Of a DNA stretch of 64,000 nt, positions 31,036 to 40,593 are shown one piece after another. Source of the stretch: Bartonella sp. AU16XJBT (GTDB lineage Bacteria > Pseudomonadota > Alphaproteobacteria > Rhizobiales > Rhizobiaceae); NCBI RefSeq assembly GCF_028618665.1, contig NZ_JAQITF010000007.1:62001-126000 (forward strand). Direction: 5' to 3'. How positions within the stretch are numbered: the first letter of the stretch is position 1; every line of letters starts with the position of its first letter. The notes under the pieces are model-generated. The model ran no database searches, was not told where the DNA came from, and saw nothing but the letters and a program-made list of their open reading frames with translations. The position numbers and the translations under genes are program-made.

Positions 31036-32412
31036 TTATCTATTTGTCACTTCACCGACAAAACTATTTGAGCTTGCATTTTTAATATGAATTTCTACCA
31101 CGCTTCCTGTAGAGGATTCTGTATCGACGACAACAGGTAAAAGCCAAGGGGAACGTCCCACCATTTGCCCTGAGTGACGCCCAGGTTTTTCGATAAGAAC
31201 ATCCGTTTTTTGACCAATTTTAGAACGTAAAAATGTATTTTGCTGTTCAAGGAGAAGAACTTGTAAATGTTGAAGTCGCGCATCTTTTACAGATTCATCA
31301 ACATGATTTTTCATTGTGGCTCCCACTGTTCCAGGACGGGGGGAATATTTAAAAGAATAAGCTGAACTGTACTGTACTTGTTGAATGAGCTTAATGGTTT
31401 CTTCAAAGTCTTCATCTGTTTCTCCTGGAAAACCTACAATAAAATCACCTGAAAAGGCAATATCTGGCCGTGCAGCCCGAATTTTTTCGATAAGATGAAG
31501 ATAATAAGAGCTTTTATGTTGGCGGTTCATGGCTTTTAAGATGCGATCTGAACCTGATTGAACAGGAAGATGGAGGTAAGGCATTAACATATCAAGATCT
31601 CGATGCGCGGCAATAAGGCTATCATCCATATCACGCGGGTGGCTGGTTGTGTAACGCAAACGCTTTAAACCATCCAGTTTGGCAAGATGATAAAGAAGAT
31701 CACCAAGACGCCAAGTTTTGCCATCAGCACTTTTCCCATGCCAACCATTGACATTTTGTCCAAGCAGCGTAATTTCTTTAACACCCGCTTCAATGAGTTG
31801 ACGGGCTTCCTCGGTAATTTGCTCGACGGAGCGCGATATTTCAGCGCCTCGTGTATAAGGAACAACACAAAAGGTACAAAATTTGTCGCAGCCTTCTTGT
31901 ACTGTTAAAAACGCGCTAACCCCCCGCTTTCTTACGGCACGTTTATTATGAGGCGGCAAATGAGCAAATTTATCTTCAACAGCATAATCCGTTTCGATAA
32001 TTTTTTTGCCTTGTTTGGCTTTTTCTAATAATTCTGGCAAACGATGATACATTTGCGGACCAATGACAAGATCCACTATTGGAGCACGGCGTAAGATTTC
32101 ACTTCCCTCAGCTTGTGCAACACAACCCGTTACACCAACTGTCAAGGGTTTATCAGGTGTTCGCTCTTGACGCATAACGCGCAAACGCCCCAGATCAGAA
32201 TAAAGTTTTTCTGCTGCTTTTTCACGAATATGACAGGTATTAACAAGAATAAGATCGGCATCATTTGGTGTTTGCGTTGTCACATAGCCTTGTGAACTGA
32301 GACTATCAGTCATCCGTTGGCTATCATAAACATTCATTTGACACCCATAAGTTTTGATAAAAACCTTTTTAGGAGCAACAGGAGATGTATTTTTAGGGGT
32401 TACTTTATTCAT
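31036..32412 (-). CDS. miaB: tRNA-2-methylthio-N6-dimethylallyladenosine synthase MiaB
   Basis: MiaB adds the 2-methylthio group to i6A37 of tRNAs by radical SAM chemistry. The N-terminal cluster ligands are Cys24, Cys60 and Cys97; the radical-SAM motif Cx3Cx2C is at Cys175, 179 and 182 ([10 protein letters not shown]). A TRAM domain closes the protein at about 385-455. It belongs to the tsaB-rimI-miaB-phoH-ybeY group. The intergenic 30822-31035 region before phoH is AT-rich. Confidence 0.97.
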   Translation of the reverse strand: MNKVTPKNTSPVAPKKVFIKTYGCQMNVYDSQRMTDSLSSQGYVTTQTPNDADLILVNTCHIREKAAEKLYSDLGRLRVMRQERTPDKPLTVGVTGCVAQAEGSEILRRAPIVDLVIGPQMYHRLPELLEKAKQGKKIIETDYAVEDKFAHLPPHNKRAVRKRGVSAFLTVQEGCDKFCTFCVVPYTRGAEISRSVEQITEEARQLIEAGVKEITLLGQNVNGWHGKSADGKTWRLGDLLYHLAKLDGLKRLRYTTSHPRDMDDSLIAAHRDLDMLMPYLHLPVQSGSDRILKAMNRQHKSSYYLHLIEKIRAARPDIAFSGDFIVGFPGETDEDFEETIKLIQQVQYSSAYSFKYSPRPGTVGATMKNHVDESVKDARLQHLQVLLLEQQNTFLRSKIGQKTDVLIEKPGRHSGQMVGRSPWLLPVVVDTESSTGSVVEIHIKNASSNSFVGEVTNR

Positions 32413-32443
32413 AGTGCTTGTCTAAATGTTTTTTACATAAATC

Positions 32444-32935
32444 TCAATCTATTTGCTTAAAAGTTTTTTGCATAATAATTGCATCACCACGACTATTTTT
32501 TGACGGGTAGTAGGCTAGACGTTCAGAAATTTTTTGAAATTTAAAGCGTTGATAAAGGTTTAAAGCAGAAAGATTTGTGGATTCTACTTCCAAGAATAAT
32601 TTTATAGCGCGTTTATCGTGAAGATGGTGAATTGTATGATCGATAAGTAAGGTACCAATTCCTTGTTGACGATAATGAGGATGGACAGCAATTGTGATGA
32701 TTTCTGCTTCATCAAGAATGAGACGGCATAGACAAAAGCCTAAAACTTGATCAGAGTGATCAATGAGGAAGACTTTGTACCCAAAGATAGAGTGATCTGT
32801 TAAAAAGGTATCAAAAGCTTGTTTTTCCCAAGAAGGGGTAAAACAATATTGATGAATTTGGTGAAGAGAAACACTATCATTAACGTGTAGTGGAGCAATT
32901 CCAAGAAGCTTTTTTGTCAATGAAAATTTAAACAT
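32444..32935 (-). CDS. rimI: GNAT acetyltransferase, RimI type
   Basis: The 163-residue protein has the GNAT fold with the acetyl-CoA loop pattern VHPHYRQQGIGTLLI at about 96-110 and the NLSALNLYQRFKF motif. RimI proteins acetylate the N-terminal Ala of ribosomal protein bS18 in E. coli. Its ATG overlaps the tsaB stop codon (TAATG), the usual arrangement for tsaB-rimI. The exact substrate here is inferred from family and position. Confidence 0.9.
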   Translation of the reverse strand: MFKFSLTKKLLGIAPLHVNDSVSLHQIHQYCFTPSWEKQAFDTFLTDHSIFGYKVFLIDHSDQVLGFCLCRLILDEAEIITIAVHPHYRQQGIGTLLIDHTIHHLHDKRAIKLFLEVESTNLSALNLYQRFKFQKISERLAYYPSKNSRGDAIIMQKTFKQID

Positions 32936-33621
32936 TATTTTTTTCGTGGTAACGCGAAATTAGTTTGTTGTTTTGCATCAGCGTTGCGTAGATAGAGCGG
33001 GCGAGGCGAATTTTGTGGTTGTTTGTTTGCAGCAAGATAAGCATAGTTCACAATATCTGCTGCTTCACAAGGGATTTTTTCTAGGATAATTTTTTCGTTT
33101 ATTTTATGGTTTTCAATATGCTGCATAACGATATCAGCTGCTGGGCCAGTCAGTAGGGTTTTTTGAGGCAAATCTTCGAGGATATTTTCAATTGTTTTGA
33201 ATCCTGGTTCTCCCAAAGATGTGAGATCCTTATGGAAATTTTGATGGTAGAACATCTCTCTGCCTGCTTCAATGACAACAGTAATTGCTGATGCAAGATT
33301 TTTACGGGTTGTGACTTGTGCTGCTAAAGCTTCAAGAGCACTCACTCCAACAGCGGGTATTTCAAGTGCTAATGCCAAAGCGCGTGCTGTGGCAACACCA
33401 ACACGCACACCAGTAAACGATCCAGGTCCAACATTAACCGCAATACGCTCAACTTGATCAAGCGTCATATTGGCTTGTGTCATTATTTGTGTAATCTGCC
33501 CAATAAGTCTTTCAGCATGTCCTTTATTCATGCGCTCATTAAGACGCGCAATCACAGACTTATGATGAATGAGCGCAACAGCACAATAAATTGAAGCAGT
33601 ATCGATAGCAAGAATAAGCAT
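32935..33621 (-). CDS. tsaB: tRNA threonylcarbamoyladenosine biosynthesis protein TsaB
   Basis: TsaB is the scaffold partner of TsaD in making t6A37 on ANN-reading tRNAs. The 228-residue protein begins with the ASKHA-fold strand MLILAIDTAS. It contains NVGPGSFTGVRVGVATARALALAL, the family signature, at about residues 63-88. It overlaps rimI by one base. Confidence 0.95.
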   Translation of the reverse strand: MLILAIDTASIYCAVALIHHKSVIARLNERMNKGHAERLIGQITQIMTQANMTLDQVERIAVNVGPGSFTGVRVGVATARALALALEIPAVGVSALEALAAQVTTRKNLASAITVVIEAGREMFYHQNFHKDLTSLGEPGFKTIENILEDLPQKTLLTGPAADIVMQHIENHKINEKIILEKIPCEAADIVNYAYLAANKQPQNSPRPLYLRNADAKQQTNFALPRKK

Positions 33622-34512
33622 AAAAATATTTTAATTGAATAAGACGATAGACAAAAGGTATCTAATGTATTTTTAATCTTTTTTATCATCGTATAGTTCA
33701 TTTGTAAGAAAGTTGCTAGTGCCAATAAGCAACAATATCTTGTTATGAATAGGACGAGGTGTTGATTTGATTCCTATTTGTTTTAGTTATCATAAATTGA
33801 TTGATCATGATAATTTATTGTTTCTATGTTCAATAAAATCCTAAAAAATTAAATCCTTGAACATTATAAGATTTTTTCATTTTAAGCTCATAAATCAAAA
33901 CCATATTCTTATATGTCATAAGCAGAGTTGGTGTATGAATAAAATTACTTAAGAAAAGATCATTTTAATGCAAGAGCTATTCAACATTGGGAGCTAGAAA
34001 GAGTATGGTGCTACCGACTTGTTGCTTCTCAAACGTAAAGATTGGGCTGCGCAATAGATTTTATACACGTCATGGGGGATTTTTAATGATATTATTCACG
34101 GACACTATCGTGAAAGGGGGGCATGTGCCTTGAAAGGTATTTTTTTACACATACATGAATGTACAACATAAATATATTTTTGCTTTGGTCGTTCTGTTCT
34201 TCTTAAGAGGTGCGCTTTCATTAAAGAGTATATTCTATCAATTTTTTTTAAAAACTTTAGCTTCATAAGAGCAGAAATGAAAGAAATGGCATTGTTTTGA
34301 TACTCTTCCATTGCAAATCATTATGGACTGAAAGGCCGATTGAAAAAGCCATTTTGATAGTTTTTACTGAATATCACAGCTCTTTCAATTCTTTGTATAA
34401 AATAATAAGGAAATTTTTAGAATTTTTGCTGATTTTATGAAAGAGCTGATTTTAATATCAGTAAGCCTTCGGATTGATTGCATGCTCCATTGAAAAAAGA
34501 AACAATAATATT
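33622..34512. other. Gap between tsaB and the YeiH gene, holds an integrase relic
   Basis: 891 AT-rich bases. Positions 33968-34171 hold a decayed integrase fragment (separate entry). A 68-codon - strand frame at 34105-34311 overlaps it and looks like chance. The remainder shows no feature. Confidence 0.6.
33968..34171 (+). pseudogene. Decayed 5' fragment of an island integrase gene
   Basis: The DNA from CTTGTTGCTTCTCAAACG to the end is alignable with the - strand relic at 57.8 kb. The shared blocks include CAATAGATTTTATA, the following GGGG segment, ATTCA, CACTA-CG-GAA and GCCTTGA/AAG. The second part reads IIHGHYRERGACALKG, which matches the RREMGLGAL segment of the DUF4102 arm domain with substitutions. 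A stop and a frameshift interrupt the frame. No catalytic domain remains. Confidence 0.55.
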
Positions 34513-35541
34513 TCAAAGTGTTATATGATTTAAATCGTTCAATTGTATCATGATAAGGCTACAAATACCGAGGATAATTATGGAGCAGGATGACGCCAAA
34601 ATAACGCGCCATCCTGCTTTTTTTAATGAGCGAATATCAACGCCAAGTCCTAATGCGGCCATCGAAATGACCGTGAACAATTGAGCAATAAATTTGATAG
34701 AATTGAGAGCTGTTTCGGGGATAAGATTGCTTGAGCGCACCAGCATCATCATAATAAAACCAATAATAAACCATGGAACGAGAGTATGTAAGCGAAAGCG
34801 TGTTTCTGCTGAGCGGCGATAGATGATTGAGAGAGCAAAAATAAGAGGTCCTAACATGAGAACGCGTACCAATTTCACAACAGTTGCAATTTGAACACTG
34901 GTAAAAGAAACAGATGCGGTTGCTGCTAAAACCTGTGGTACGGCATAAACAACCATACCAGCAAGCACACCATATTGGTTGAATGACAAATTGAGAAGTG
35001 GCTGTGTAAAAGGGAGAAATAAAATAATAAGAACCCCTAAAAGAGCAGTAAAAGCAATTGATGCAGCTATTTCTTCATGTTTTGCTTGAATAACAGGAGC
35101 TACAGCAACAATGGCTGAGTTCCCACAAATAGCATTCCCGCAAGCAACAAGCATTGCCAAATGCATAGAAAGTCCGAACAATCGACCAATGATAAAGCTA
35201 AGAATAATTGTTACAAATATAACGAATACGATGCTCGCAAGCAAAACCCAACCAGCGGAAAGAACGGAATAAATACTAATGCTTGCTCCTAGAAGGACAA
35301 TAGCAACTTCAAGAAGTGTTTTGGCACAAAAAGTTATACCTTTTTGAAAATATGTTGGCATCCTAAAACAACTACGGGTAACAGATCCTAAGAGAATTGC
35401 TAAAACAAGACTTTCAAGCCATGCTTGTCCCAAAAGCTGTTTTTCTAGAACTTCTAAACCATACGCTAAAGCTGATATGAGTAAACATACTAAAATACCA
35501 GGACCAAAGTTATTTAAAAGTGAGAGGTTTTTCTTTAGCAT
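34513..35541 (-). CDS. YeiH-family putative sulfate exporter (UPF0324)
   Basis: The 342-residue protein is hydrophobic throughout, with about ten membrane segments. It shows the family blocks LESLVLAILLGSVTRSCF, CGNAICGNSAIVAVAPVI and VPQVLAATASVS. Family members are annotated as sulfate or taurine-linked exporters, but few have been tested. The start ATG at 35541 lies in a region with AAATGCT. It stands alone between an integrase relic and recR. No regulator is encoded nearby. Confidence 0.88.
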   Translation of the reverse strand: MLKKNLSLLNNFGPGILVCLLISALAYGLEVLEKQLLGQAWLESLVLAILLGSVTRSCFRMPTYFQKGITFCAKTLLEVAIVLLGASISIYSVLSAGWVLLASIVFVIFVTIILSFIIGRLFGLSMHLAMLVACGNAICGNSAIVAVAPVIQAKHEEIAASIAFTALLGVLIILFLPFTQPLLNLSFNQYGVLAGMVVYAVPQVLAATASVSFTSVQIATVVKLVRVLMLGPLIFALSIIYRRSAETRFRLHTLVPWFIIGFIMMMLVRSSNLIPETALNSIKFIAQLFTVISMAALGLGVDIRSLKKAGWRVILASSCSIIILGICSLIMIQLNDLNHITL

Positions 35542-35590
35542 TTGAATATTCCCCCATCATTGAAGAGCTAAAGGTTAAGATGAAAAAGTT

Positions 35591-36196
35591 TTAAAGATTT
35601 GTTCTTGCTTGTACAGCCGCTGCTAAAGTTCCATCATCAAGATAATCGAGCTCGCCTCCTACAGGAACACCATGAGCAAGTCGCGTAATTTTAACTGAAA
35701 AATTGGAAAGCTGATCGGTGATGTAGTGGGCAGTTGTTTGTCCTTCGACAGTCGCATTGACAGCAAGGATAATTTCAGTAATTGGGTTTTGTACAACACG
35801 TTGTATTAAAGTGGCAATATTGAGTTCGTCAGGACCTATTCCATCTAAGGGTGAGAGTCGTCCACCCAATACATGATAACGTGCGGCTAAAGTTTTTGCG
35901 CGCTCAAGAGCCCACAGATCAGCAATGTCCTCAACAACAATGATCGTTGTATCATCACGTCGCGGATCTGTACAAATTGAACAAGGATCAATGGTATCGA
36001 CATTACCACAAACAGAACAAATGCCGACTTTTTCTATCGCTGCTTGTATTGCTGTTCCTAAAGGCTCCAGCAAAGTTTCCTTTTTCTTAATAAGATGAAG
36101 CGCAGCACGACGCGCTGAACGCGGACCAAGACCTGGCAACCGTGCTAAAATCTGAATGAGACGCTCAATCTCAGGTCCTGCAATGTATTTAGACAT
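35591..36196 (-). CDS. recR: Recombination mediator protein RecR
   Basis: RecR works with RecO (and RecF) in loading RecA at gaps. The 201-residue form from ATG 36196 fits the family. Visible are the helix-hairpin-helix [15 protein letters not shown], the zinc finger C-x2-C-x8-C-x2-C (CSVCGN ... CSIC), the Toprim domain ([15 protein letters not shown]) and [12 protein letters not shown]. An upstream ATG at 36214 overlaps the ybaB stop codon (TAATG) and would add six residues. The ffs-dnaX-ybaB-recR group is conserved. Confidence 0.97.
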   Translation of the reverse strand: MSKYIAGPEIERLIQILARLPGLGPRSARRAALHLIKKKETLLEPLGTAIQAAIEKVGICSVCGNVDTIDPCSICTDPRRDDTTIIVVEDIADLWALERAKTLAARYHVLGGRLSPLDGIGPDELNIATLIQRVVQNPITEIILAVNATVEGQTTAHYITDQLSNFSVKITRLAHGVPVGGELDYLDDGTLAAAVQARTNL

Positions 36197-36213
36197 ATAT
36201 TTTGTCCCATACA

Positions 36214-36537
36214 TTAAAATGGAAGCTTGAAACCTGATGGGAGTGGTAGTCCTGCCGTCATGCTTTTGGTTTTTTCTTCTAATGCGTTGTCAATTTTTGC
36301 CCTTGCTTCATTATAAGCTGCCATAATGAGATCCTCAAGAATTTCAGCTTCTTCAGGTTTGAGTAGTGAGGGATCAATTTGAATTGCTGTGATAATATTT
36401 TTGCCATTTAAAGTGATACTGACGAGATCACCCCCTGCAGTGCCGGTCGCTTGCAGATTAACCATTTCCTCTTGAATTTTCTGCATTTTCTCTTGCATTT
36501 CTTTGGCTTTTTTCATCATGCTCATCATTTCACGCAT
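36214..36537 (-). CDS. YbaB/EbfC nucleoid-associated protein
   Basis: The 107-residue protein has the YbaB form: an N-terminal long helix rich in Met and Lys ([22 protein letters not shown] in pattern), a small sheet ([21 protein letters not shown]) and a C-terminal helix. Homologues bind DNA as dimers. It lies between dnaX and recR, the classical place, and is coupled to recR by overlap or close spacing. Confidence 0.95.
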   Translation of the reverse strand: MREMMSMMKKAKEMQEKMQKIQEEMVNLQATGTAGGDLVSITLNGKNIITAIQIDPSLLKPEEAEILEDLIMAAYNEARAKIDNALEEKTKSMTAGLPLPSGFKLPF

Positions 36538-36551
36538 AGGAATAGGTATCC

Positions 36552-38492
36552 TTATTCATCATTGCTATCATTTTCATTTTTAAAGAGATCAGTATTTTTA
36601 AAGGTATCGGGGGGGAAATCAAGATCATTTTCTTCTCTATTGAGTCGAATATCGACAATTTTTGCTTCTGGAAAATGGTTGAGAATTTTCGCGATATCAG
36701 GATCTGTCTCTGCATGGGAAAAAAGAGTCTTTTGAATCGCTACACTTTCTTCCTGTAAGGTTGGACCGCCTCCTTCCTTAACGAAAGTTATCACATAGCT
36801 TTTTTTAGCCCATTGAGAGATTTTTTTTTCGATTTCATGAGCAAGAAATTTGGGGGTATTTTCAGAAAGTCTTAAAGTAATACGTCCAGTTTCAAAAGAA
36901 ACAGGGTGAACAAATTCTTTAACAAGGAGTTTGAAAGGCACATCATTATACTGTTCGGCTAATTTAACAATATCGTGTAAAGAATTAATCACGAGAGTTT
37001 TAGGTTCAGTCATATCTTCGGCTGGTTGTGTGACAGAATGCGATAAATTTGCAATATTTTCAGAAAAATCGGTAGATTGAGAAGTTTCAAGAGTTTCTGT
37101 TACTTCTTGGGGTTTTGTGTTATCGGGAGTTTGATTTTTAATGAAATTTTCTGGTTTTAAGGAGTGGTCTAATGGATCTTGCAAGGATGTTTTTAGGCCT
37201 AATTGATTTGGTAATGTATTTGAAACGCTTGAGGAAGCAGGAACATTAATTGTTGTTTCTTTTGTTATATTATTTGCACTTATCGATTCTTGATGAGAAA
37301 AGTTTGTAGCGAGCGTGAGAGGTGTTTTTTCTTGCGTAAGTTTTTTTAAAGCTTCATCAAGAGTGGGGAGATCAGCTGTGTGCGCCAGACGAATTAAAAG
37401 CATTTCAGTTGCTTGAAGTGGACGTGCAGTTTGATTAACTTCTTGTAAGCCTTTAAGTAACATTTGCCAATTTCGGGACAAAACAGGAACGGAAAGTTTT
37501 TTTGAAAAGTCTAAACTTCTTAAACGTTGTTCTTCAGTCAGTGAGAAATCTTCCATTATTTCTGGTGTGAAACGTAAACGTGTGACCAGATGATTAAAAT
37601 CGGCTAATTCTGTTAATATCGTAAGAGGATCAGCGCCTGCATCATATTGACTGCGTAATTCATGTAATGCATGGATAACATCACCCTTCATGATAAGTTC
37701 AAAGAGATCAATAATACGTGCTTGATCAGCTAATCCTAACATCGTACGCACTGCAGCAGCATTAACATTGCCATTGCTATGGGCAATCGCTTGATCAAAA
37801 ATGGATAATGCATCACGTGCAGAGCCTTCTGCAGCACGAACAATCATAGAGAGTGCTTGATCTTCTACTTCTACTTTTTCATATTGCGCAATTTTGCGCA
37901 AATGCGCACTCAAAGCTTTTGATTCAATTCGTCGCAAATCAAAACGTTGGCAACGCGAAAGAATTGTAATGGGAACTTTGCGAATTTCTGTTGTGGCAAA
38001 AATAAATTTTACATGGGATGGTGGTTCTTCAAGAGTTTTCAGCAAACCATTAAAGGCTTGCGTTGAGAGCATATGAACTTCATCGATAATATAAACCTTA
38101 TAGCGTGCAGAAACAGGACGATAGCGTATTTGTTCAATAATTTCACGAATATCATCAATGCCCGTATGAGAAGCGGCGTCCATTTCTATAACGTCAATAT
38201 GGCGTCCTTCGATAATTTGTGTGCAATGTTCACCAAGAGTTTCTAATACAGTTGTTGGTTGGTTAATATCTTTTGTTTTATAATTGAGCGCACGTGCCAA
38301 AATACGTGCCGTTGTCGTTTTACCTACACCACGAATCCCTGTTAACATCCACGCTTGTGCAATACGACCTTTTTCAAAGGCATTGGTGAGAGTACGCACC
38401 ATAGCTTCTTGACCAATGAGGTCAGAAAAGTTTTGAGGTCGATATTTACGAGCAAGAACACGATAGGCTGTTTCTCCCGGTACATTTTCCAT
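36552..38492 (-). CDS. dnaX: DNA polymerase III subunit gamma/tau
   Basis: DnaX is the ATPase of the clamp loader and links core polymerases to the helicase. The AAA+ domain has GIRGVGKTTTARILARAL (Walker A) and VYIIDEVHMLS (Walker B), plus the arginine-finger SRC motif. The zinc module between them has lost the cysteines: only one Cys (in GEHCTQI) remains where four are usual in E. coli. A long variable linker precedes the tau-specific C-terminus. I chose ATG 38492 with GGAA upstream; a TTG at 38504 is possible. It follows the SRP RNA gene. Confidence 0.96.
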   Translation of the reverse strand: MENVPGETAYRVLARKYRPQNFSDLIGQEAMVRTLTNAFEKGRIAQAWMLTGIRGVGKTTTARILARALNYKTKDINQPTTVLETLGEHCTQIIEGRHIDVIEMDAASHTGIDDIREIIEQIRYRPVSARYKVYIIDEVHMLSTQAFNGLLKTLEEPPSHVKFIFATTEIRKVPITILSRCQRFDLRRIESKALSAHLRKIAQYEKVEVEDQALSMIVRAAEGSARDALSIFDQAIAHSNGNVNAAAVRTMLGLADQARIIDLFELIMKGDVIHALHELRSQYDAGADPLTILTELADFNHLVTRLRFTPEIMEDFSLTEEQRLRSLDFSKKLSVPVLSRNWQMLLKGLQEVNQTARPLQATEMLLIRLAHTADLPTLDEALKKLTQEKTPLTLATNFSHQESISANNITKETTINVPASSSVSNTLPNQLGLKTSLQDPLDHSLKPENFIKNQTPDNTKPQEVTETLETSQSTDFSENIANLSHSVTQPAEDMTEPKTLVINSLHDIVKLAEQYNDVPFKLLVKEFVHPVSFETGRITLRLSENTPKFLAHEIEKKISQWAKKSYVITFVKEGGGPTLQEESVAIQKTLFSHAETDPDIAKILNHFPEAKIVDIRLNREENDLDFPPDTFKNTDLFKNENDSNDE

Positions 38493-38716
38493 GAATGTTT
38501 CCAACTTCGAAGTTCTTTATGCGTACATTTTGATCATACACAAAGCATAGGTCAATACTGTACTCTCATATAAAAGGATTTTTTCTCAATCAATGTATTT
38601 TTTATGGGATATTTGCTTAAAAATAAACAAATCCCTTTACATGCTGCATAAAAATGCCACTCTGAAGATTAAATGCCTCGCTAAAACATAGCATAAAAAT
38701 AACCTCTTCAGCAAAA

Positions 38717-38816
38717 TAGGAGGCCGGCACGATGACCCGTACCAAAACTCGTTGGGGCTGCTTCTTTCCAGACCTGACCCGGTTGGCGAGTAGTTCGTCC
38801 ACCACCAACCTCCCAA
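38717..38816 (-). ncRNA. ffs: Signal recognition particle RNA (4.5S, small type)
   Basis: The - strand holds the domain IV hairpin of bacterial SRP RNA: GGUCAGGUCUGGAAAGAAGC with the GGAA tetraloop, followed by AGCC. The outer helix pairs TGGACGAACTACTCGCC with the segment after CAACGAGTTTTGGTACGGG. The ends GGGAGG and CCTCC close the long hairpin. The RNA binds Ffh and targets membrane proteins co-translationally. Its place upstream of dnaX is conserved in Rhizobiales. Exact ends are uncertain by several bases. Confidence 0.95.
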
Positions 38817-39006
38817 GTTCATATTGTCGATTTGGAATGAAAAATCAAGCTCAGAAACGAAAAATATCATAAGAACGAGAAAGAATTTTTCTTTTGCGTT
38901 TAATTTATTGAGATATAAACAATGAAGAGATTGAGGATTTATCCATTCATATGCTTTTTAAAGAAATGTTTTTCTATACTTCTAACGCTATTTCACACAG
39001 TCGCTT

Positions 39007-39150
39007 CTAATCTACTGCCCCTGAAGTATAAATCCATTTTGCACCACCATCTTTATGCTTAATATAAGGGATAGCCGGCCCCCTCATACTGTTAAAAGCC
39101 CCCAACACATATTGTGATCCTTTGCATTTAAGAAGATTCATAAGAGGCAT
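39007..39150 (-). pseudogene. Integrase gene fragment, 47 codons still open
   Basis: This frame starts MPLMNLLK and contains KHKDGGAKWIYTSG, the arm-domain core of DUF4102 integrases (D-GG-x-W-x-YRY in the family). It stops after GAVD. Beyond the stop, TTTCTTTAAAAAGCATATGAATGG still resembles the following LKKAREW segment. The 50 bases upstream (AGTAAAAACGATTGAAAA, GGAATAAAAATGCC) match the 16.6 kb relic. A short peptide could be made, with AAAGGAATAAAA upstream, but function is unlikely. Confidence 0.6.
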
Positions 39151-39326
39151 TTTTATTCCTTTTTTCAATCGTTTTTACTCATATACCACTCCTTTAAATA
39201 ATGAGATTTTTTATTAATGAGAGAAGAGCGAGATAAACTGTTTCATAAGCTTGAATGAATATGATTTAAACTAAAATTTAGTTTTTAGCGCTCATAGCAC
39301 TAAAAAATGTAGTGCGGGTTATTCAT

Positions 39327-39413
39327 ATGGATATCCTTGCGCGATTATATATTGGAATAGCTCTATTCATTTTTCTGATTTATTATACTGAGCAAAATAA
39401 GAAACACATCTAA
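39327..39413 (+). CDS. Possible 28-residue single-span membrane peptide
   Basis: MDILARLYIG is followed by a hydrophobic stretch ALFIFLIYY and a polar, basic end (TEQNKKHI). This is the shape of a small membrane protein. There is no clear ribosome binding site and no known relative, so this may be chance in AT-rich DNA. Confidence 0.2.
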   Translation: MDILARLYIGIALFIFLIYYTEQNKKHI

Positions 39414-39725
39414 GACCTAAAAAATGTTACTTCTCTTCTTTAGCTAAGTGATTATATATAAGTGATTTGTGTAAATGTATTTTATAACGCTTTAAGCTGA
39501 ATCTATTATGAAGGCAGAACTTGTTTTACTGATTTAAAAATGAGCCTGATGGCAGAGAATATAAAGAGCAATTTAAATTGCTGCAAAAATTCTTTAAATA
39601 TTTATTTTCTATATCTGTAAAAAAGCCCTCCTACAAATCTAGCTTTAATCATTCATCATGCCATATTTTGAAAAAAGCAAAAAAGGATAAGTTTACTGAA
39701 ACTTAGATGCTGATGAGAAATATTA

Positions 39726-40130
39726 TTAAAAATCTCCTGCATCACAATCTATACCAATAACTTTTTCCTTAGTAATATTTTTAAAAGTATAATATCCTGC
39801 TGGAGGGAAACCTATATCGAGGGATTTTACATCTTTGAGCGTAAAAATCTTATGTTCTTTATCATGTGTTATTTTCTTTTCATCATCTGCAACAATGTGT
39901 AGTTTATCTACGTCAGAAGAAGATGAGTATGATAAAGTAAAAGATACTTTTTCAGGTTTAAATGCTTTGCACCCATATTCAGCACCTTGCTGTATTGTAT
40001 CGGGTGCACCAATTGTGACACTTTCATCTGGCGCAAAATTCCATTCTCTCTCACCAAATCCAGCAAACGCAACACTAGAGTAGGCGAGAATATTTACAGC
40101 GAATAACCCTTGCGTGAAGATTTTTTTCAT
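39726..40130 (-). CDS. Small secreted protein of unknown function
   Basis: The 134-residue product has a typical signal peptide (MKKIFTQGLFAVNILAYSS...AFA, cleavage after about residue 23). The mature part is mostly beta-strand-like and has two cysteines, Cys54 and Cys129, which could form a disulphide. No lipobox and no known domain are seen. AAGGAGAAGAT stands just before the ATG, a strong ribosome binding site, so the gene is probably expressed. It is isolated between long AT-rich gaps, next to an integrase relic. A role at the host interface is only a guess. Confidence 0.75.
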   Translation of the reverse strand: MKKIFTQGLFAVNILAYSSVAFAGFGEREWNFAPDESVTIGAPDTIQQGAEYGCKAFKPEKVSFTLSYSSSSDVDKLHIVADDEKKITHDKEHKIFTLKDVKSLDIGFPPAGYYTFKNITKEKVIGIDCDAGDF

Positions 40131-40593
40131 TATCTTCTCCTTGTTTTCTTAAAACGGGACGAATCATAAATCAGTTTTTATAAATAGGAAAGTTCAAACA
40201 TAATACAAAAAATATGGTGAAGCAGCATCTTATAGTTTTATAAAAACACGTTGAAAATTACCTGAACTCAAGAGGCTTGAATGATCTGTTATCTCAAATA
40301 TACTCTGATGATCAGTTAAATTGTTTTTAGTACTAATTGAGACGTTCGTTATTTTTGTTGGAATAAACTGCTATAGGAAATGATATTTTTCTTAAGAATC
40401 TTCCTTTTATATGAAGGAAAATGGATGGTACGAATGCTTTCGTTTTCGGTTATTTTTTACATAGATCTTTGTACACGTTGAATTGCTATTTATCATAATG
40501 TAATTTGTCAAAAAAACTTATCAAAGCAATTTAAATATTACATTTTTTCTGCTTTAGCATTATCAGTGAAAAATGATGATGGTTTTGTTGCTT
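40131..40593. other. Gap between the secreted orphan and pheA
   Basis: 463 AT-rich bases. It should hold the promoter of the secreted protein (-). A short inverted repeat TTCCTTttatatgAAGGAA lies near 40403-40421. No gene or relic is recognised. Confidence 0.5.

Larger units (their letters stand above)
38817..39725. other. Gap upstream of ffs, holds an integrase relic and a tiny ORF
   Basis: About 900 AT-rich bases. It carries an integrase relic at 39007-39200 and a 28-codon + strand frame at 39327-39413 (both listed). The ffs promoter should lie just above 38816. Nothing else is recognised. Confidence 0.6.

Noticed and set aside
34105..34311. 68-codon - strand frame
   Set aside because: It overlaps the integrase relic on the other strand and has no ribosome binding site or known relatives.
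38617..38870. Two open frames (63 and 77 codons) on the - strand
   Set aside because: They run through the SRP RNA gene, whose RNA structure explains the sequence; the peptides have no protein features.
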